DNA of 64,000 nt from Cardiobacteriaceae bacterium. Lineage in GTDB: Bacteria > Pseudomonadota > Gammaproteobacteria > Cardiobacteriales > Cardiobacteriaceae. The position numbers and the translations under genes are program-made. The notes under the pieces are model-generated. The model had not been told where the DNA came from, made no database searches, and saw only the letters and a list, made by a program, of their open reading frames with translations. The stretch covers positions 186,001 through 250,000 of the forward strand of contig JAUMXB010000002.1 of the NCBI GenBank assembly GCA_030529365.1. Direction: 5' to 3'. This document shows positions 15,104 through 23,722 of this stretch, piece after piece; within the stretch, counting starts at the first letter, position 1, and every line of letters starts with the position of its first letter.

Positions 15104-15128
15104 ATTTGAAACCGCGTTCCAAATAGCG
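15104..15128. promoter_or_regulatory. Operator-like palindrome, copy 3
   Basis: ATTTGAAAC and GTTCCAAAT separated by 3 bp, followed by AGCG, between the Cro-like and winged-helix genes. No convincing -10 follows, so here the site may act as an autoregulatory operator or roadblock rather than as part of a promoter. Confidence 0.45.
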
Positions 15129-15138
15129 GAGAAAAACA

Positions 15139-15438
15139 ATGAACACGAATGAATTATCCAGCACCCAATTGCGCGGCTACCAAGTGATGAAAGCCCTGTT
15201 TGGACACGAGATTGACGGCATCTCCTGTCAGCGCATCGCCGATGGCCTCGGTATCAAAAAGGTCGCGGTATTGCGCGATTTGCAAACGCTGCAAGCCGCA
15301 GGACTCGCCGAACAGCTGCCCAACAAGGGCTGGCGCATCACTGCTGCACTGGGGCGCGAGGCCATCAAGATGCTCAACAACCTCAATGCTGCGCGCGACC
15401 GTGTGGATGAGGTGCTGAACCGCTACACACCACGTTGA
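15139..15438 (+). CDS. Winged helix-turn-helix regulator
   Basis: A 99-residue protein with an IclR/MarR-like winged helix: ISCQRIADGLGIKKVAVLRD forms the helix-turn-helix (about residues 28-47) and LAEQLPNKGWRITA the wing. It lies between the Cro-like gene and the transposition genes. AGCGGAG precedes the ATG. Role as an early-gene regulator is inferred; its own upstream palindrome suggests autoregulation. Confidence 0.65.
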   Translation: MNTNELSSTQLRGYQVMKALFGHEIDGISCQRIADGLGIKKVAVLRDLQTLQAAGLAEQLPNKGWRITAALGREAIKMLNNLNAARDRVDEVLNRYTPR

Positions 15439-15469
15439 TCGATTACCCCTGCTTATCAAGGATTACCCC

Positions 15470-16423
15470 ATGTCTCAAAAAACACCCACCGCACAACACC
15501 CGCAAACCGACATTGAAGAATTTACTGTTGACGAGCGCGAATTTGCCGCCGACGTGGCAGCTGCCAACGCGATGAGTGATGCCGCTCGCACACTCACTCA
15601 AGAGCGCATTGATATGAACCAAATGCTGGGGCGTGTGCAAGCCACCCAGGCAATTGCAGCCATGCTGGATAGCTTGTCACTGGCGCAAATTGCACAAATC
15701 AAGGAGGCCAAGGCTTATCGCCATTTCCATGATCAGACCATGATGATTGATGGCATAGAAGTGCGCCTCAGTACATGGGAAGGATTCTGCGCAGCAATCG
15801 GCGGCAGCCGCCGCAGTATTGAAGAGAAGCTGGACAACCTGCAACTCCTCGGCGAGTCCGCCCTTGCTCGCGCCCAGGAATTGGGCATGACCACCCGCGA
15901 ACTGCGTCGCCTGCGCAAGCTGGATGAGTCCGACCAAAAGGTGATTGTCGGCGAACTTGAGGCCGCAGTGGGCGATAAGGAGGCCATCATCGACCTCATT
16001 ACCGAGATGAGCGCCAAACACGCCAAGGACAAAGACGCGCTGGAGAAGCAGCTCGAAGACCAGCAAGCCGAAGCCAAGGCCAGCACCCGCATTTTGCAGG
16101 ACAAGGACAAGAAGATTGCCGAATTGCAAAAGCAGATTATCAAACAAGAAAGTCGCTCTATTGATGAGCAGCACGAAGAAGCCTTGCTGCGCATTGGCCG
16201 CGCCATGATTGATGCGCTGTCTCCGTTGGCCGGACTGGAAGATGCCATCACCGGCGCGTTGGAAACCGGAGAGGCCGCGTTGCGGTTGCGCGCCGCCAAT
16301 GCCCTGCACGAGATGAAGGCTGCCATCGAAGAATTGCAGCTGAAATATGAGTTGGCTCATGTGCAGCCGGTAGATGACAGCTGGATGAACGGTATCAACG
16401 ATCTTGCCGAAGCCGAAGAATAA
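15470..16423 (+). CDS. Coiled-coil phage protein preceding the transposase
   Basis: A 317-residue acidic protein without membrane segments. The N-terminal third is Ala-rich helix. The middle (about 160-225) is strongly charged coiled coil (KDALEKQLEDQQAEAKA, KDKKIAELQKQIIKQESR). Similar long helical proteins stand before the transposase in some B3/BcepMu-type phages, but their function is unknown. The end is 10 nt before the transposase start, so it is in the same operon. Confidence 0.6.
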   Translation: MSQKTPTAQHPQTDIEEFTVDEREFAADVAAANAMSDAARTLTQERIDMNQMLGRVQATQAIAAMLDSLSLAQIAQIKEAKAYRHFHDQTMMIDGIEVRLSTWEGFCAAIGGSRRSIEEKLDNLQLLGESALARAQELGMTTRELRRLRKLDESDQKVIVGELEAAVGDKEAIIDLITEMSAKHAKDKDALEKQLEDQQAEAKASTRILQDKDKKIAELQKQIIKQESRSIDEQHEEALLRIGRAMIDALSPLAGLEDAITGALETGEAALRLRAANALHEMKAAIEELQLKYELAHVQPVDDSWMNGINDLAEAEE

Positions 16424-16432
16424 GCGGTTGAT

Positions 16433-18223
16433 ATGAATACGGCTTACTTGATGGAACTCATTGGCAAACTGGAAGCTGCTCCGCGTGGCGAACGAGACGC
16501 CATCGTAAGCCAGGCAGCGGCACTGACGGGGAAATCGAAAGTGACTATTTATCGCAATATCAAAAAACTGGGCTGGACTTCGGGCAGAAAACCCCGCTCC
16601 GACAAAGGCACGCACTGCATGAGTGAAGACGAGATTTTGCATATCGCCGCGTTGAAGCGAGCCACCCAGCGCAAAAATGGCAAAGAGATGTTGAGCACGA
16701 AGGCTGCCATCGAGATTGCTGTTGCCAATGGTGATTTGCGTCGCGCATACAGCGAGGGGACGGTCAACCGCCAGTTGCGTGCAAAAGGGGTGTCCATGCG
16801 GCAACTGAACCGCGCCACGCCACACGTTACCTTGGCATCCGCCCATCCCAACCACATGTGGCAAGTAGACCCGTCATTCTGTGTCCTTTATTACCTCAAA
16901 GGATGCAGAGGGTTGGCCGTCATGGACGAGGCGCAGTTTTACAAAAACAAGCCGCAAAACTTTGAGCGCATCGCCACAAAGCGCGTGCTGCGTTACGTCT
17001 GCGTCGATCACTGTACAGGGGCGTTTTACTGCCGTTATTACAACGTCGCCGGCGAGAACGCCGAAACCATGTTCGATTTTCTCATGCACGCCATGGGCAC
17101 AAAAGACAAGCAGCACAACCCCTTTGAGGGCGTGCCCAAGTTGCTTTATTGGGACAAGGGCAGTGCGCACCAATCATCCCTGATTGTCCAGTTTCTCAAA
17201 GGAATGGGAATTGAATGGCACGCCCATATCAAGGGCAACAGTCGTGCAAAGGGAAGCGTGGAAAAGCACAACGACATCATCGAAACCAATTTTGAGAGCC
17301 GTTTGTCCTTTGCTCGCATCCAATCCATCGACCACCTGAACGCTGCCTGCGAGAAATGGCAGCGCCATTTTCAGAGCACACAAATCCACAGCCGCCACGG
17401 TATGACCCGCTTTGCCGCATGGCGCAAGATTACCGCCGACCAATTGGTGGCACGCCCGCCGCTGGAAATCTGCCGCATGTTGTTGGCAGGCAAGGCCGAC
17501 AAGCGCAAGGTGGGCGGCAATTACCAGATCAGCTATGCCATCCCCGGCTACGGCAGCCGCCAATACCGCGTGGCCGAGGTGGACAACGTGCGCATCGGCG
17601 AAACGGTAGAGGTGCAGGTCAACCCCTACGCCGCGCCGAGCATTTGGGTGTCGCACCCCGATCAATTCGGGCAAGTCAAGCGCTACGAGATCGCGCCGCT
17701 TGCCGTCAACGAGTGGGGCTTCACCGAGGACGCGGTGGCCGTGGACGGGCATTTTCAGCAAGCGCCGCTTACCGACATCGACCGCAACCGCCAGCACCTC
17801 GACGAGATCGCCTGGGGCACGCGCGATGCGCAAGCGGTGGACAAACTGCGCAACAGCAAGTCCGAGCCCGCCTTCGGTGGCCGTGTGGATGCGCTGGATT
17901 ACCTCGGCAAGCCGCCCGCCGAGCCATCCAAAGTGATGCCCATGCCGCGCAGCGGCAAGCCGCTTGAGGTGGCCGCCGAAGCTCCCAAGCAAATCGACGT
18001 CAACCCGCTGTTTGTGCCTGCCGCACAGACGCGCGAGGAGCGCATCCTGCCGCTGCTTGATTTTATGCGCTGGGTGGTAGAGCAACTGGGCGAAATGCCC
18101 GAAGGAATGAACGATGAAATCCGCGACAGCTACTCGGGTGGCCTGCCCGAGAGCGCTTACCAAACCGCCCTGCAAACGCTTTTGCGCAACCGGGACAAAG
18201 CCAAACTCAAGGTGATCGCATGA
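16433..18223 (+). CDS. Phage DDE transposase (MuA-like)
   Basis: A 596-residue transposase that would cut and join the phage ends during integration and replicative transposition. An N-terminal helix-turn-helix (LTGKSKVTIYRNIKKLGW, about 31-48) leads to an integrase-core catalytic domain with the acidic triad Asp146 (WQVDPS), Asp241 (YWDKGSAH) and Glu277 (KGSVEKHN), all intact. A beta-barrel-like region follows (about 350-440). The C-terminal part with FMRWVVEQLGE may contact the ATPase partner. The stop overlaps the start of the MuB-like gene (ATGA), as expected for an A-B pair. Confidence 0.9.
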   Translation: MNTAYLMELIGKLEAAPRGERDAIVSQAAALTGKSKVTIYRNIKKLGWTSGRKPRSDKGTHCMSEDEILHIAALKRATQRKNGKEMLSTKAAIEIAVANGDLRRAYSEGTVNRQLRAKGVSMRQLNRATPHVTLASAHPNHMWQVDPSFCVLYYLKGCRGLAVMDEAQFYKNKPQNFERIATKRVLRYVCVDHCTGAFYCRYYNVAGENAETMFDFLMHAMGTKDKQHNPFEGVPKLLYWDKGSAHQSSLIVQFLKGMGIEWHAHIKGNSRAKGSVEKHNDIIETNFESRLSFARIQSIDHLNAACEKWQRHFQSTQIHSRHGMTRFAAWRKITADQLVARPPLEICRMLLAGKADKRKVGGNYQISYAIPGYGSRQYRVAEVDNVRIGETVEVQVNPYAAPSIWVSHPDQFGQVKRYEIAPLAVNEWGFTEDAVAVDGHFQQAPLTDIDRNRQHLDEIAWGTRDAQAVDKLRNSKSEPAFGGRVDALDYLGKPPAEPSKVMPMPRSGKPLEVAAEAPKQIDVNPLFVPAAQTREERILPLLDFMRWVVEQLGEMPEGMNDEIRDSYSGGLPESAYQTALQTLLRNRDKAKLKVIA

Positions 18224-19329
18224 CTTTGCAAGAGATTATGACCGCGCACAACATCAGCCAGCCGCAATTGGCCGCCGGTGTCCTGCGCGCCGACGGCAAG
18301 CCCTACAGCGTGGCTGTCATCAACCGCATCGCCCGCCATGGCGAATATCCCAAATCCGCCGACCGTGCGGCGCTGCAAGCGCAAATCAGCGCCCGCCTGC
18401 AAGCCCTGGGCGTCGCCGATGCCCCGGACTGGCCCACCGAACAACAACCCGCAACATGGGAGTACCCCGACATGCAGATATTGACCCAACAAGCCCGCCA
18501 GACCTTTTGCCTGCCCAAGTCGCCGTTTGTTGACGACGTGCAAACGCGCGAGGACGTATACCTCTCCGACGAGCAGCGCTATATCCGCCAGAACATGCTC
18601 TTTGCCGCCAAGCAAGCCGGATTTATCGCCATCATCGGCGAGTCCGGCGCAGGCAAGACCACGCTCAAGCGCGATCTGATTGAAGGCATCCGCCAAAGCG
18701 GCGAGGCGATCATCGTGGTGCAGCCGCAAGCGATTGACAAGACCAAGCTCACTACTGCGCATCTGTGCGACGCCATTATTGAGGATATCAGCCAGGGCAC
18801 CGCCACGCCGAAGCGCTCAATGGAGGCCAAGGCGCGGCAAATCCAGCGCCTGTTGACCGAAAGCAGCCGCGCCGGCAACAAGCACTGCCTGATTATTGAC
18901 GAGGCGCACGATCTCACCGTGCCGATGCTCAAATACCTCAAGCGCTTTTGGGAGCTGGAGGACGGCATGCGCAGATTGTTGGGCATCGTCCTTATCGGCC
19001 AACCCGAACTCAAGCTCAAGCTCTCCGAGCGCAATGCCGATTTGCGCGAGGTGGTGCGCCGCTGCGAACAGGTCGAGTTGCAGCCGCTCAACGCCTACGT
19101 CGGCGATTACCTCACCCACAAGCTGCGCCGCATCGGCTTGCGCTTTGAGGATGTTTTTGCCGCCGACGCCGTATCCGGCCTGACCGCCCGCCTCACCCAG
19201 CAAAGCGGCAAGCACACCGTGTCGCTCCTCTATCCCCTCATCGTCAACAACACGGTCATCGCCGCCATGAACGAAGCCGCCAAGCTCGGGCAAAACCGCA
19301 TCACTGCCGACATTTTCGCCGGTATTTGA
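18220..19329 (+). CDS. AAA ATPase, transposition target-selection protein (MuB-like)
   Basis: A 369-residue ATPase. Residues 1-60 form a helical, DNA-binding-like N-terminus. Walker A is GESGAGKTT (140-148) and Walker B is IIDEAH (225-230), in the ExeA/TniB/MuB family style. MuB proteins bind target DNA as ATP-dependent filaments, deliver it to the transposase and give target immunity. It is translationally coupled to the transposase gene. All nucleotide-binding motifs look intact, so transposition could still work. Confidence 0.9.
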   Translation: MTLQEIMTAHNISQPQLAAGVLRADGKPYSVAVINRIARHGEYPKSADRAALQAQISARLQALGVADAPDWPTEQQPATWEYPDMQILTQQARQTFCLPKSPFVDDVQTREDVYLSDEQRYIRQNMLFAAKQAGFIAIIGESGAGKTTLKRDLIEGIRQSGEAIIVVQPQAIDKTKLTTAHLCDAIIEDISQGTATPKRSMEAKARQIQRLLTESSRAGNKHCLIIDEAHDLTVPMLKYLKRFWELEDGMRRLLGIVLIGQPELKLKLSERNADLREVVRRCEQVELQPLNAYVGDYLTHKLRRIGLRFEDVFAADAVSGLTARLTQQSGKHTVSLLYPLIVNNTVIAAMNEAAKLGQNRITADIFAGI

Positions 19330-19340
19330 GGAGCAACGAC

Positions 19341-19565
19341 ATGGAGCTGAAAAGAAAAAACATCGATGGCGAGATGCACAGACGCTGCACCAAATGCGCT
19401 GAATGGCTGCCGGAAACCACGGAATTTTTTCATCACGACCGCAATCGCCCGCAAGGCCTCGCACGGCGCTGCAAAGCCTGCTACGCCGATTACCCCAGTG
19501 TTATCCGCCGCAACGCCGAGCGTGCGGCAAACCGCAAACAACCTGCACAAACGCAATGGAGATAA
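19341..19565 (+). CDS. Small zinc-finger protein
   Basis: A 74-residue basic protein with two Cys pairs, CTKC near residue 16 and CKAC near residue 44, separated by the EFFHHDRNRPQGLARR segment. This resembles the zinc-ribbon halves seen in small phage HNH or recombination-associated proteins, but no HNH catalytic residues follow. TGAGGAG precedes the ATG at 19341, which is better than the upstream TTG. Probably nucleic-acid binding; function unknown. Confidence 0.6.
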   Translation: MELKRKNIDGEMHRRCTKCAEWLPETTEFFHHDRNRPQGLARRCKACYADYPSVIRRNAERAANRKQPAQTQWR

Positions 19566-19569
19566 GCCC

Positions 19570-20085
19570 ATGACCACACCCAGCCCGCAAGACCAACTTT
19601 GGCAAGCCTTCGACACCAAGGTCGATCAGGAGGATTTTCCCGATACCCTGGGCGATGCCTTCCGCCATGTTGCCGACCGCCCGGCAGACCTCGCCACCGC
19701 CTTGAGCACCATGCTTTACACCCTGGGCAATTACCAAAAGATGGTTGCCGCACATTTTACCCGCGGAATATTTGTTGACGCGCTCAACAAATTGCAAATG
19801 CAAGAGGATGCCGTCGAAGTTTATTTCAGTTTCTCCGAGCGCGTGGAGGGATGCTTGCGCGTCACCCAACGCGGCATTTACGTCGAGTTGAGCCATTACA
19901 ACGTGCGCTGGGGCGACTTCAGCACTCCATTCAAAAGCACCTCGTTACGCCACAAAAAACCGGAAAACATTGATTTTTTCAACATGCTGACCGCGCATTT
20001 TGAGGCGCTTGAGCATGCCGCCGGTGAGCTCGCCGGGCTGATCCGTGCCCAGCGTCAGCGCCATAGAGATTGCCTTGTTTGTTGA
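19570..20085 (+). CDS. Hypothetical early phage protein
   Basis: A 171-residue protein starting 4 nt after the zinc-finger gene. It begins TTPSPQDQLWQAFDTK and contains an AVEVYFSFSERVEGCLRV segment that suggests a beta hairpin followed by helix. There are no membrane segments. No family recognised. Position in the early operon suggests a role in replication or host takeover. Confidence 0.55.
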   Translation: MTTPSPQDQLWQAFDTKVDQEDFPDTLGDAFRHVADRPADLATALSTMLYTLGNYQKMVAAHFTRGIFVDALNKLQMQEDAVEVYFSFSERVEGCLRVTQRGIYVELSHYNVRWGDFSTPFKSTSLRHKKPENIDFFNMLTAHFEALEHAAGELAGLIRAQRQRHRDCLVC

Positions 20086-20114
20086 ATAAGCCAATAAAAA
20101 TAAGGAGTAAAAGT

Positions 20115-20288
20115 ATGGGCGAAAAAGTGCTGGAGCTATTCAAGGTGTTTGTCGAAGCCGGACATGCCACCGCACACCAAATGATAGCCGACGGCCTGGA
20201 CAATCTGGCTGCCGACTTTGAATTGGATACCGGAAAAACAATCAAAATCAGCATTGAAGTTGTTGATACTGAAGACGAAGATTTTTAA
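20115..20288 (+). CDS. Small acidic hypothetical protein
   Basis: A 57-residue acidic protein (GEKVLELFKVFVEAGHA at the N-terminus, ending VVDTEDEDF). AAGGAG lies 8 nt before the ATG. Its length, lack of cysteines and acidic tail are all that can be said. It precedes the Gam gene by 9 nt. Confidence 0.5.
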   Translation: MGEKVLELFKVFVEAGHATAHQMIADGLDNLAADFELDTGKTIKISIEVVDTEDEDF

Positions 20289-20297
20289 GGAAAGCAC

Positions 20298-20816
20298 ATG
20301 AGCAAGAAAACCCGTATCAAAGCCGCTACCACCGAAGCCCCGCAAACCCGCGAGGAAACGCAAACTTGGATCAAGGAGCTCGGCGACGTGCAGCGCGAGA
20401 TGGCGCGCCAGACCGCCGAGATGAACGATGAAATCGGCGTCATCACCGAGCGCTACAAAGACCCGCTCAACACCCTCACCGACCGCGCCAAGGCGCTGCA
20501 AAAGGGCATTCAGGCTTGGTGCGAGGCGCACCGCGCCGAACTCACCCAGGGCAAGGGCAAGACCGCCAATTTGGTGACGGGTGAGGTGAGCTGGCGGCAG
20601 CGTCCGCCGTCCATTGCCATTCGCGGTGTGGAAAGTGTGCTGGATGCGCTGCGTAGCCTTGGTTTGCATCGCTTCATCCGCACCAAGGAGGAGGTCAACA
20701 AAGACGCCATGCTCAATGAGCCGGATATTGCTGCCACCGTGGCGGGGGTATCTGTGCGCAAGGGGGCAGAGGATTTTGTCATCAAGCCGTTTGAGCAGTC
20801 GGGAGAAATGGCATGA
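20298..20816 (+). CDS. Gam-like host nuclease inhibitor
   Basis: A 172-residue protein of the Mu Gam family, which binds double-strand DNA ends like Ku and protects them from RecBCD-type exonucleases. A long N-terminal helix (EETQTWIKELGDVQREMARQ, then AEMNDEIGVITERY) is followed by TGEVSWRQRPPSIAIRG and the C-terminal KEEVNKDAMLNEPDIA segment, all family-typical. GGAAAG precedes the ATG. It overlaps the next small gene by 4 nt. Confidence 0.85.
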   Translation: MSKKTRIKAATTEAPQTREETQTWIKELGDVQREMARQTAEMNDEIGVITERYKDPLNTLTDRAKALQKGIQAWCEAHRAELTQGKGKTANLVTGEVSWRQRPPSIAIRGVESVLDALRSLGLHRFIRTKEEVNKDAMLNEPDIAATVAGVSVRKGAEDFVIKPFEQSGEMA

Positions 20817-20992
20817 CCATACGCAAAAATCCGAGCATGATTGCGCTCACTTTGGCGACCGTTTTTGTACTTTTCGGCATGACGTTGTGTGCTGGTTTGG
20901 CTATGGGCGGTAAATGGGCAATGGGGCTGATCCTTCTGGTATTCAGTGCCAGCGCTTCTTTATTCGCCCTCAGTAATCTGGAGGACGAATGA
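20813..20992 (+). CDS. Small two-helix membrane protein
   Basis: A 59-residue protein starting in an ATGA overlap with Gam. It has two hydrophobic segments, IALTLATVFVLFGMTLCAGL and WAMGLILLVFSASASLFAL, separated by a short GGK turn, so a helical hairpin in the inner membrane is likely. Its stop overlaps the DUF2786 start. Function unknown; small early membrane proteins of phages may affect host physiology or superinfection. Confidence 0.6.
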   Translation: MTIRKNPSMIALTLATVFVLFGMTLCAGLAMGGKWAMGLILLVFSASASLFALSNLEDE

Positions 20993-21693
20993 ACGAGCAG
21001 CAACGCGACATCATCGAGCGCATTAAAAAATGCCTGGCGCTCGCCAAATCATCCAACCCCAACGAGGCGGCCACTGCCTTGCGCCAGGCGCAAATGCTTA
21101 TGCAACGTTGCGGCCTCACCGCTGCCGATATCGGCATGGCCGACATCGGCGAGACCGCACGCCTGTTGAGCGCCAGCAAGCTGCCTGCATGGCATCATTG
21201 GCTGATCCGCATCATTGCCGATGCTTTCGGGTGCGACACCGTGATTGACGTCGGCTGGCGCGGTGGCAAGCGCTCGCATATCAAGTTTATCGGCACCGCT
21301 GCGCGCACCGAGATTGCCGCTTACACCTACACCGTGCTTTACCGCCATATTCGCGGCGCGCGTGCCGCCTTCATTGCCAACCTGCCCGCTCGCTGCAAGG
21401 CGCGCACCAAGACCCTGCGCGCCGACAGCTACTGCGAGGGCTTTGTCGCCGCCGTAGCCGCCAAAGTGTCTGCCTTGGCCCTGGAGCCGGAGGAGACGCA
21501 AGCGCTTGCCGCTTATGTCGCCAGGCATTACCCCGATGCGCAAAAAGCAACCGCCGCGCGCAGCGCCGACAAAGACAAAAAGGCGCGCAACAAGCAGCCG
21601 GATTACAGCAGCCAGGGCTACCGCGACGGCAGCAAGGTCGCGTTGCACCGCGCCATGCACGGCACCACACAAGCCAGACTGGAGCAAGCATGA
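20989..21693 (+). CDS. DUF2786 domain protein
   Basis: A 234-residue protein. The N-terminal 45 residues (IKKCLALAKSSNPNEAATAL, QAQMLMQRCGL) are a clear DUF2786 module, found in many phage and plasmid proteins of unknown function. The middle has WHHWLIRIIADAFGCD and the C-terminal region is basic. The gene overlaps both neighbours by 4 nt. A nucleic-acid-associated role is often assumed but not shown. Confidence 0.75.
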   Translation: MNEQQRDIIERIKKCLALAKSSNPNEAATALRQAQMLMQRCGLTAADIGMADIGETARLLSASKLPAWHHWLIRIIADAFGCDTVIDVGWRGGKRSHIKFIGTAARTEIAAYTYTVLYRHIRGARAAFIANLPARCKARTKTLRADSYCEGFVAAVAAKVSALALEPEETQALAAYVARHYPDAQKATAARSADKDKKARNKQPDYSSQGYRDGSKVALHRAMHGTTQARLEQA

Positions 21694-21869
21694 ATCCTTT
21701 CATCAGCACCTGCGGCGAGAAAGTGACTGTTGCTGACCGCCTGTCCGCCGTCAATGGTTTTGACCGGGAGCAGCTGCTCGCTGCCTTGCAATGCCCAGGA
21801 CTGCAAAAATCCGTCGAGCGCCGCATCAGGGCGCGCTTGAAAACTCTTGACAAGGAGCAAGCATCATGA
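21690..21869 (+). CDS. Small hypothetical protein
   Basis: A 59-residue basic protein (NPFISTCGEKVTVADRLSAV, ending ARLKTLDKEQAS) in the frame between DUF2786 and the next gene, overlapping both by ATGA. The tight overlaps support it as a real gene. No family recognised. Confidence 0.5.
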   Translation: MNPFISTCGEKVTVADRLSAVNGFDREQLLAALQCPGLQKSVERRIRARLKTLDKEQAS

Positions 21870-22078
21870 GCATCGACAAATACTTGTACCCCAACGAATC
21901 CATGCTGGAGCGCCTCACTCGCCGCATCCGCGAGGCCTGCTTCGGCGTCGGCGTGCGTGTGCATCCGGACGGCAGCTGCACGCTGCGCCGTGGTTTTCGT
22001 CGCACCAACATTCCCGCGCATCAGCTGGTGATGATTTACCAGATGGGCGAGCTGCTGCATGACGTCAAAAATCCGTGA
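21866..22078 (+). CDS. Small hypothetical protein
   Basis: A 70-residue basic protein (SIDKYLYPNESMLERLTRRI at the start, HQLVMIYQMGELLHDVKNP at the end). It overlaps the preceding gene by 4 nt and ends 7 nt before the next ATG. No domain recognised; the Arg-rich middle would suit nucleic-acid binding. Confidence 0.5.
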   Translation: MSIDKYLYPNESMLERLTRRIREACFGVGVRVHPDGSCTLRRGFRRTNIPAHQLVMIYQMGELLHDVKNP

Positions 22079-22085
22079 GGCAAAG

Positions 22086-22289
22086 ATGACAACCATCACC
22101 CGTGACCATCCCGGTTTCGAACAACTTCTGAATGGAGTGATCGAGCTCATGCTCGATCGCGGCATGGAGATTTCCGACGTTGAGGCATTTAAAGCATGCG
22201 TACCGGCTCTGGTCATTGCTGACGACGAGGTGCGCATCCAGCTGCCAGAAGGCGCGGTCGTCGAATATGGCGGAGAGGTTGAAGCATGA
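22086..22289 (+). CDS. Small hypothetical protein
   Basis: A 67-residue acidic protein (TTITRDHPGFEQLLNGVIEL at the N-terminus, RIQLPEGAVVEYGGEVEA at the end). It overlaps the next gene by 4 nt (ATGA). GGCAAAG is a modest ribosome-binding site. No family recognised. Confidence 0.5.
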   Translation: MTTITRDHPGFEQLLNGVIELMLDRGMEISDVEAFKACVPALVIADDEVRIQLPEGAVVEYGGEVEA

Positions 22290-22786
22290 AAATTCGCTGC
22301 CCGGCCTGCGGCGCAACCGCCAGCCTCGATGCCCTGATTGCCCACGATGACGCCCGCGAAGCACTCAAGCTGCTGGTGCAACTGGGCGGCGAGATGGCAA
22401 GCGTCACCATGCGTTATCTCGGGTTGTTTCGTCCGGCCAAAACCGAGCTGACCTTTGCCCGCCTCGCCAAGCTCCTTGCCGAGATCGTGCCGGACATGCA
22501 GGCGCAGCGCATCGAGCGCAACGGCCAGCTGCATGACGCACCGCCTGCGGCATGGATATGGGCAATGCAACAGACACTGGCCGCGCGCGATAGCGGCAAG
22601 CTCACCGTGCCGCTGAAAAGCCACGGCTATTTGTACGAGATCCTCACCAACTACCGCGCGGAACCGGGCGTTGTCACCGCTCCGGCACAGCCCGGCCAGG
22701 CGATGCAGACGGTAGGGCAGCCGATGGCACAAGCACCGAGCAAGGTAGTGGGAGCGATCGCCGCGCTGGAAGGATTAAAGAGATGA
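22286..22786 (+). CDS. Phage early protein with N-terminal Cys pair
   Basis: A 166-residue protein opening with MKIRCPACGATASLDALI, a single CxxC that could form half a zinc site. The middle, RYLGLFRPAKTELTFARLAK, then MQAQRIERNGQLHDAPPAAW, is conserved among early proteins of Mu-like phages as I recall them; those remain without assigned function. The C-terminal 40 residues are a flexible Pro/Ala/Gln-rich tail. It starts in an overlap with the preceding gene. Confidence 0.6.
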   Translation: MKIRCPACGATASLDALIAHDDAREALKLLVQLGGEMASVTMRYLGLFRPAKTELTFARLAKLLAEIVPDMQAQRIERNGQLHDAPPAAWIWAMQQTLAARDSGKLTVPLKSHGYLYEILTNYRAEPGVVTAPAQPGQAMQTVGQPMAQAPSKVVGAIAALEGLKR

Positions 22787-22787
22787 T

Positions 22788-23177
22788 ATGCCAAATGAAA
22801 TTTACAACGCCATCATCGAAGGACTACAAAAACTCGTCGCTCTGCGGCTGCGCGGCGCACCATCTGAAGCCGGCATCGTCGCAGTGGCTGTCGTGTGGGA
22901 AGAAGCGCTTACCCATGCCGTTGACTGGCGTAAAGAAGACTTGCCGCGTGTCCGCCATGCGTTTTCTCGCTGCTATGCCGAGCTCAACGATTGGCCGTCC
23001 CCACGAATGTTCATTGAGCGCCTGCCGCCACGGCCACCCCCACCAGAATTACCCACTCCACCCATTGACCCAGCCAAGCGTGCGGAATTACGCAAGAAGC
23101 TAAAAGAACTCACAAAACTACTGACGGAGCCCGAACATGCACGACCTCAATCAAGCCGAAATCATCGCCAAACTTAA
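22788..23177 (+). CDS. Hypothetical early phage protein
   Basis: A 129-residue protein: helical N-terminal 75 residues (AVVWEEALTHAVDWRKEDLP), a run of prolines (RPPPPELPTPP) and a basic helical tail (AKRAELRKKLKELTKLL). The start lies 1 nt after the upstream stop. Its last 14 codons overlap the next gene in another frame. Function unknown. Confidence 0.5.
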   Translation: MPNEIYNAIIEGLQKLVALRLRGAPSEAGIVAVAVVWEEALTHAVDWRKEDLPRVRHAFSRCYAELNDWPSPRMFIERLPPRPPPPELPTPPIDPAKRAELRKKLKELTKLLTEPEHARPQSSRNHRQT

Positions 23178-23313
23178 TGAAGCGGCCGATGCCTGCATCG
23201 ATGCCATCCTCGAAATCCGGCAAAACGATCTCACACAAGTCAAAAGCCTGCTTGGCTGCGCGCTGCGCGCCATCGATCCTGTACTCCGCTCGCTTGATAC
23301 AGAGGAGGCATAA
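23137..23313 (+). CDS. Small helical hypothetical protein
   Basis: A 58-residue acidic, all-helical protein (HDLNQAEIIAKLNEAADACI, ending DPVLRSLDTEEA). It overlaps the preceding gene by 41 nt in a different frame and ends 1 nt before the GemA ATG. GGAG sits 11 nt before its ATG, and its 3' end supplies the ribosome-binding site (AGAGGAGG) of the next gene. Confidence 0.5.
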   Translation: MHDLNQAEIIAKLNEAADACIDAILEIRQNDLTQVKSLLGCALRAIDPVLRSLDTEEA

Positions 23314-23314
23314 T

Positions 23315-23722
23315 ATGTACGTCGGCAATCAAAAAGCCCGCATCCATATTGGCAAAGCCAAGCTCGGCATGGATGACGACACTTACCGCGCCTTTTTGAT
23401 GCGCATCACCGGCAAGGACAGCAGCGCAAAAATGGACGATGGCGAGCGCGCCAAGGTTATCATCGAGATGACGCGCCTGGGCGCTTTCAAGGGTGGACGC
23501 CGTTTGCTCACGCGCCAGCAGCGCGCCTGTCTCGCCAAGTGGTACACCCTGCGCAAGATCGGGGCAGTAAAAAGCAAGGACAAATCCAGTTTCAACCGCT
23601 ATATCAAGGAGCGCTTCGGCAAATGGAATCTGGCCGACCTCTCCGACGGCGATACCAACAAGCTCTACAACATGCTCGAGGGCTGGATTGAGAGCGTTGA
23701 CCCCACAGCCGCGACAAAATGA
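23315..23722 (+). CDS. GemA/gp16 family (DUF1018) protein
   Basis: A 135-residue basic protein of the Mu gp16/GemA family. Family hallmarks are IHIGKAKLGMDDDTYRAFLM (about 10-29), then ARVIIEM-like and the C-terminal NRYIKERFGKWNLADLSD. In Mu, GemA affects host gene expression and DNA supercoiling. ATG at 23315 has AGAGGAGG immediately upstream. It overlaps the Mor gene by 4 nt, the same GemA-Mor order as in Mu-like phages. Confidence 0.85.
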   Translation: MYVGNQKARIHIGKAKLGMDDDTYRAFLMRITGKDSSAKMDDGERAKVIIEMTRLGAFKGGRRLLTRQQRACLAKWYTLRKIGAVKSKDKSSFNRYIKERFGKWNLADLSDGDTNKLYNMLEGWIESVDPTAATK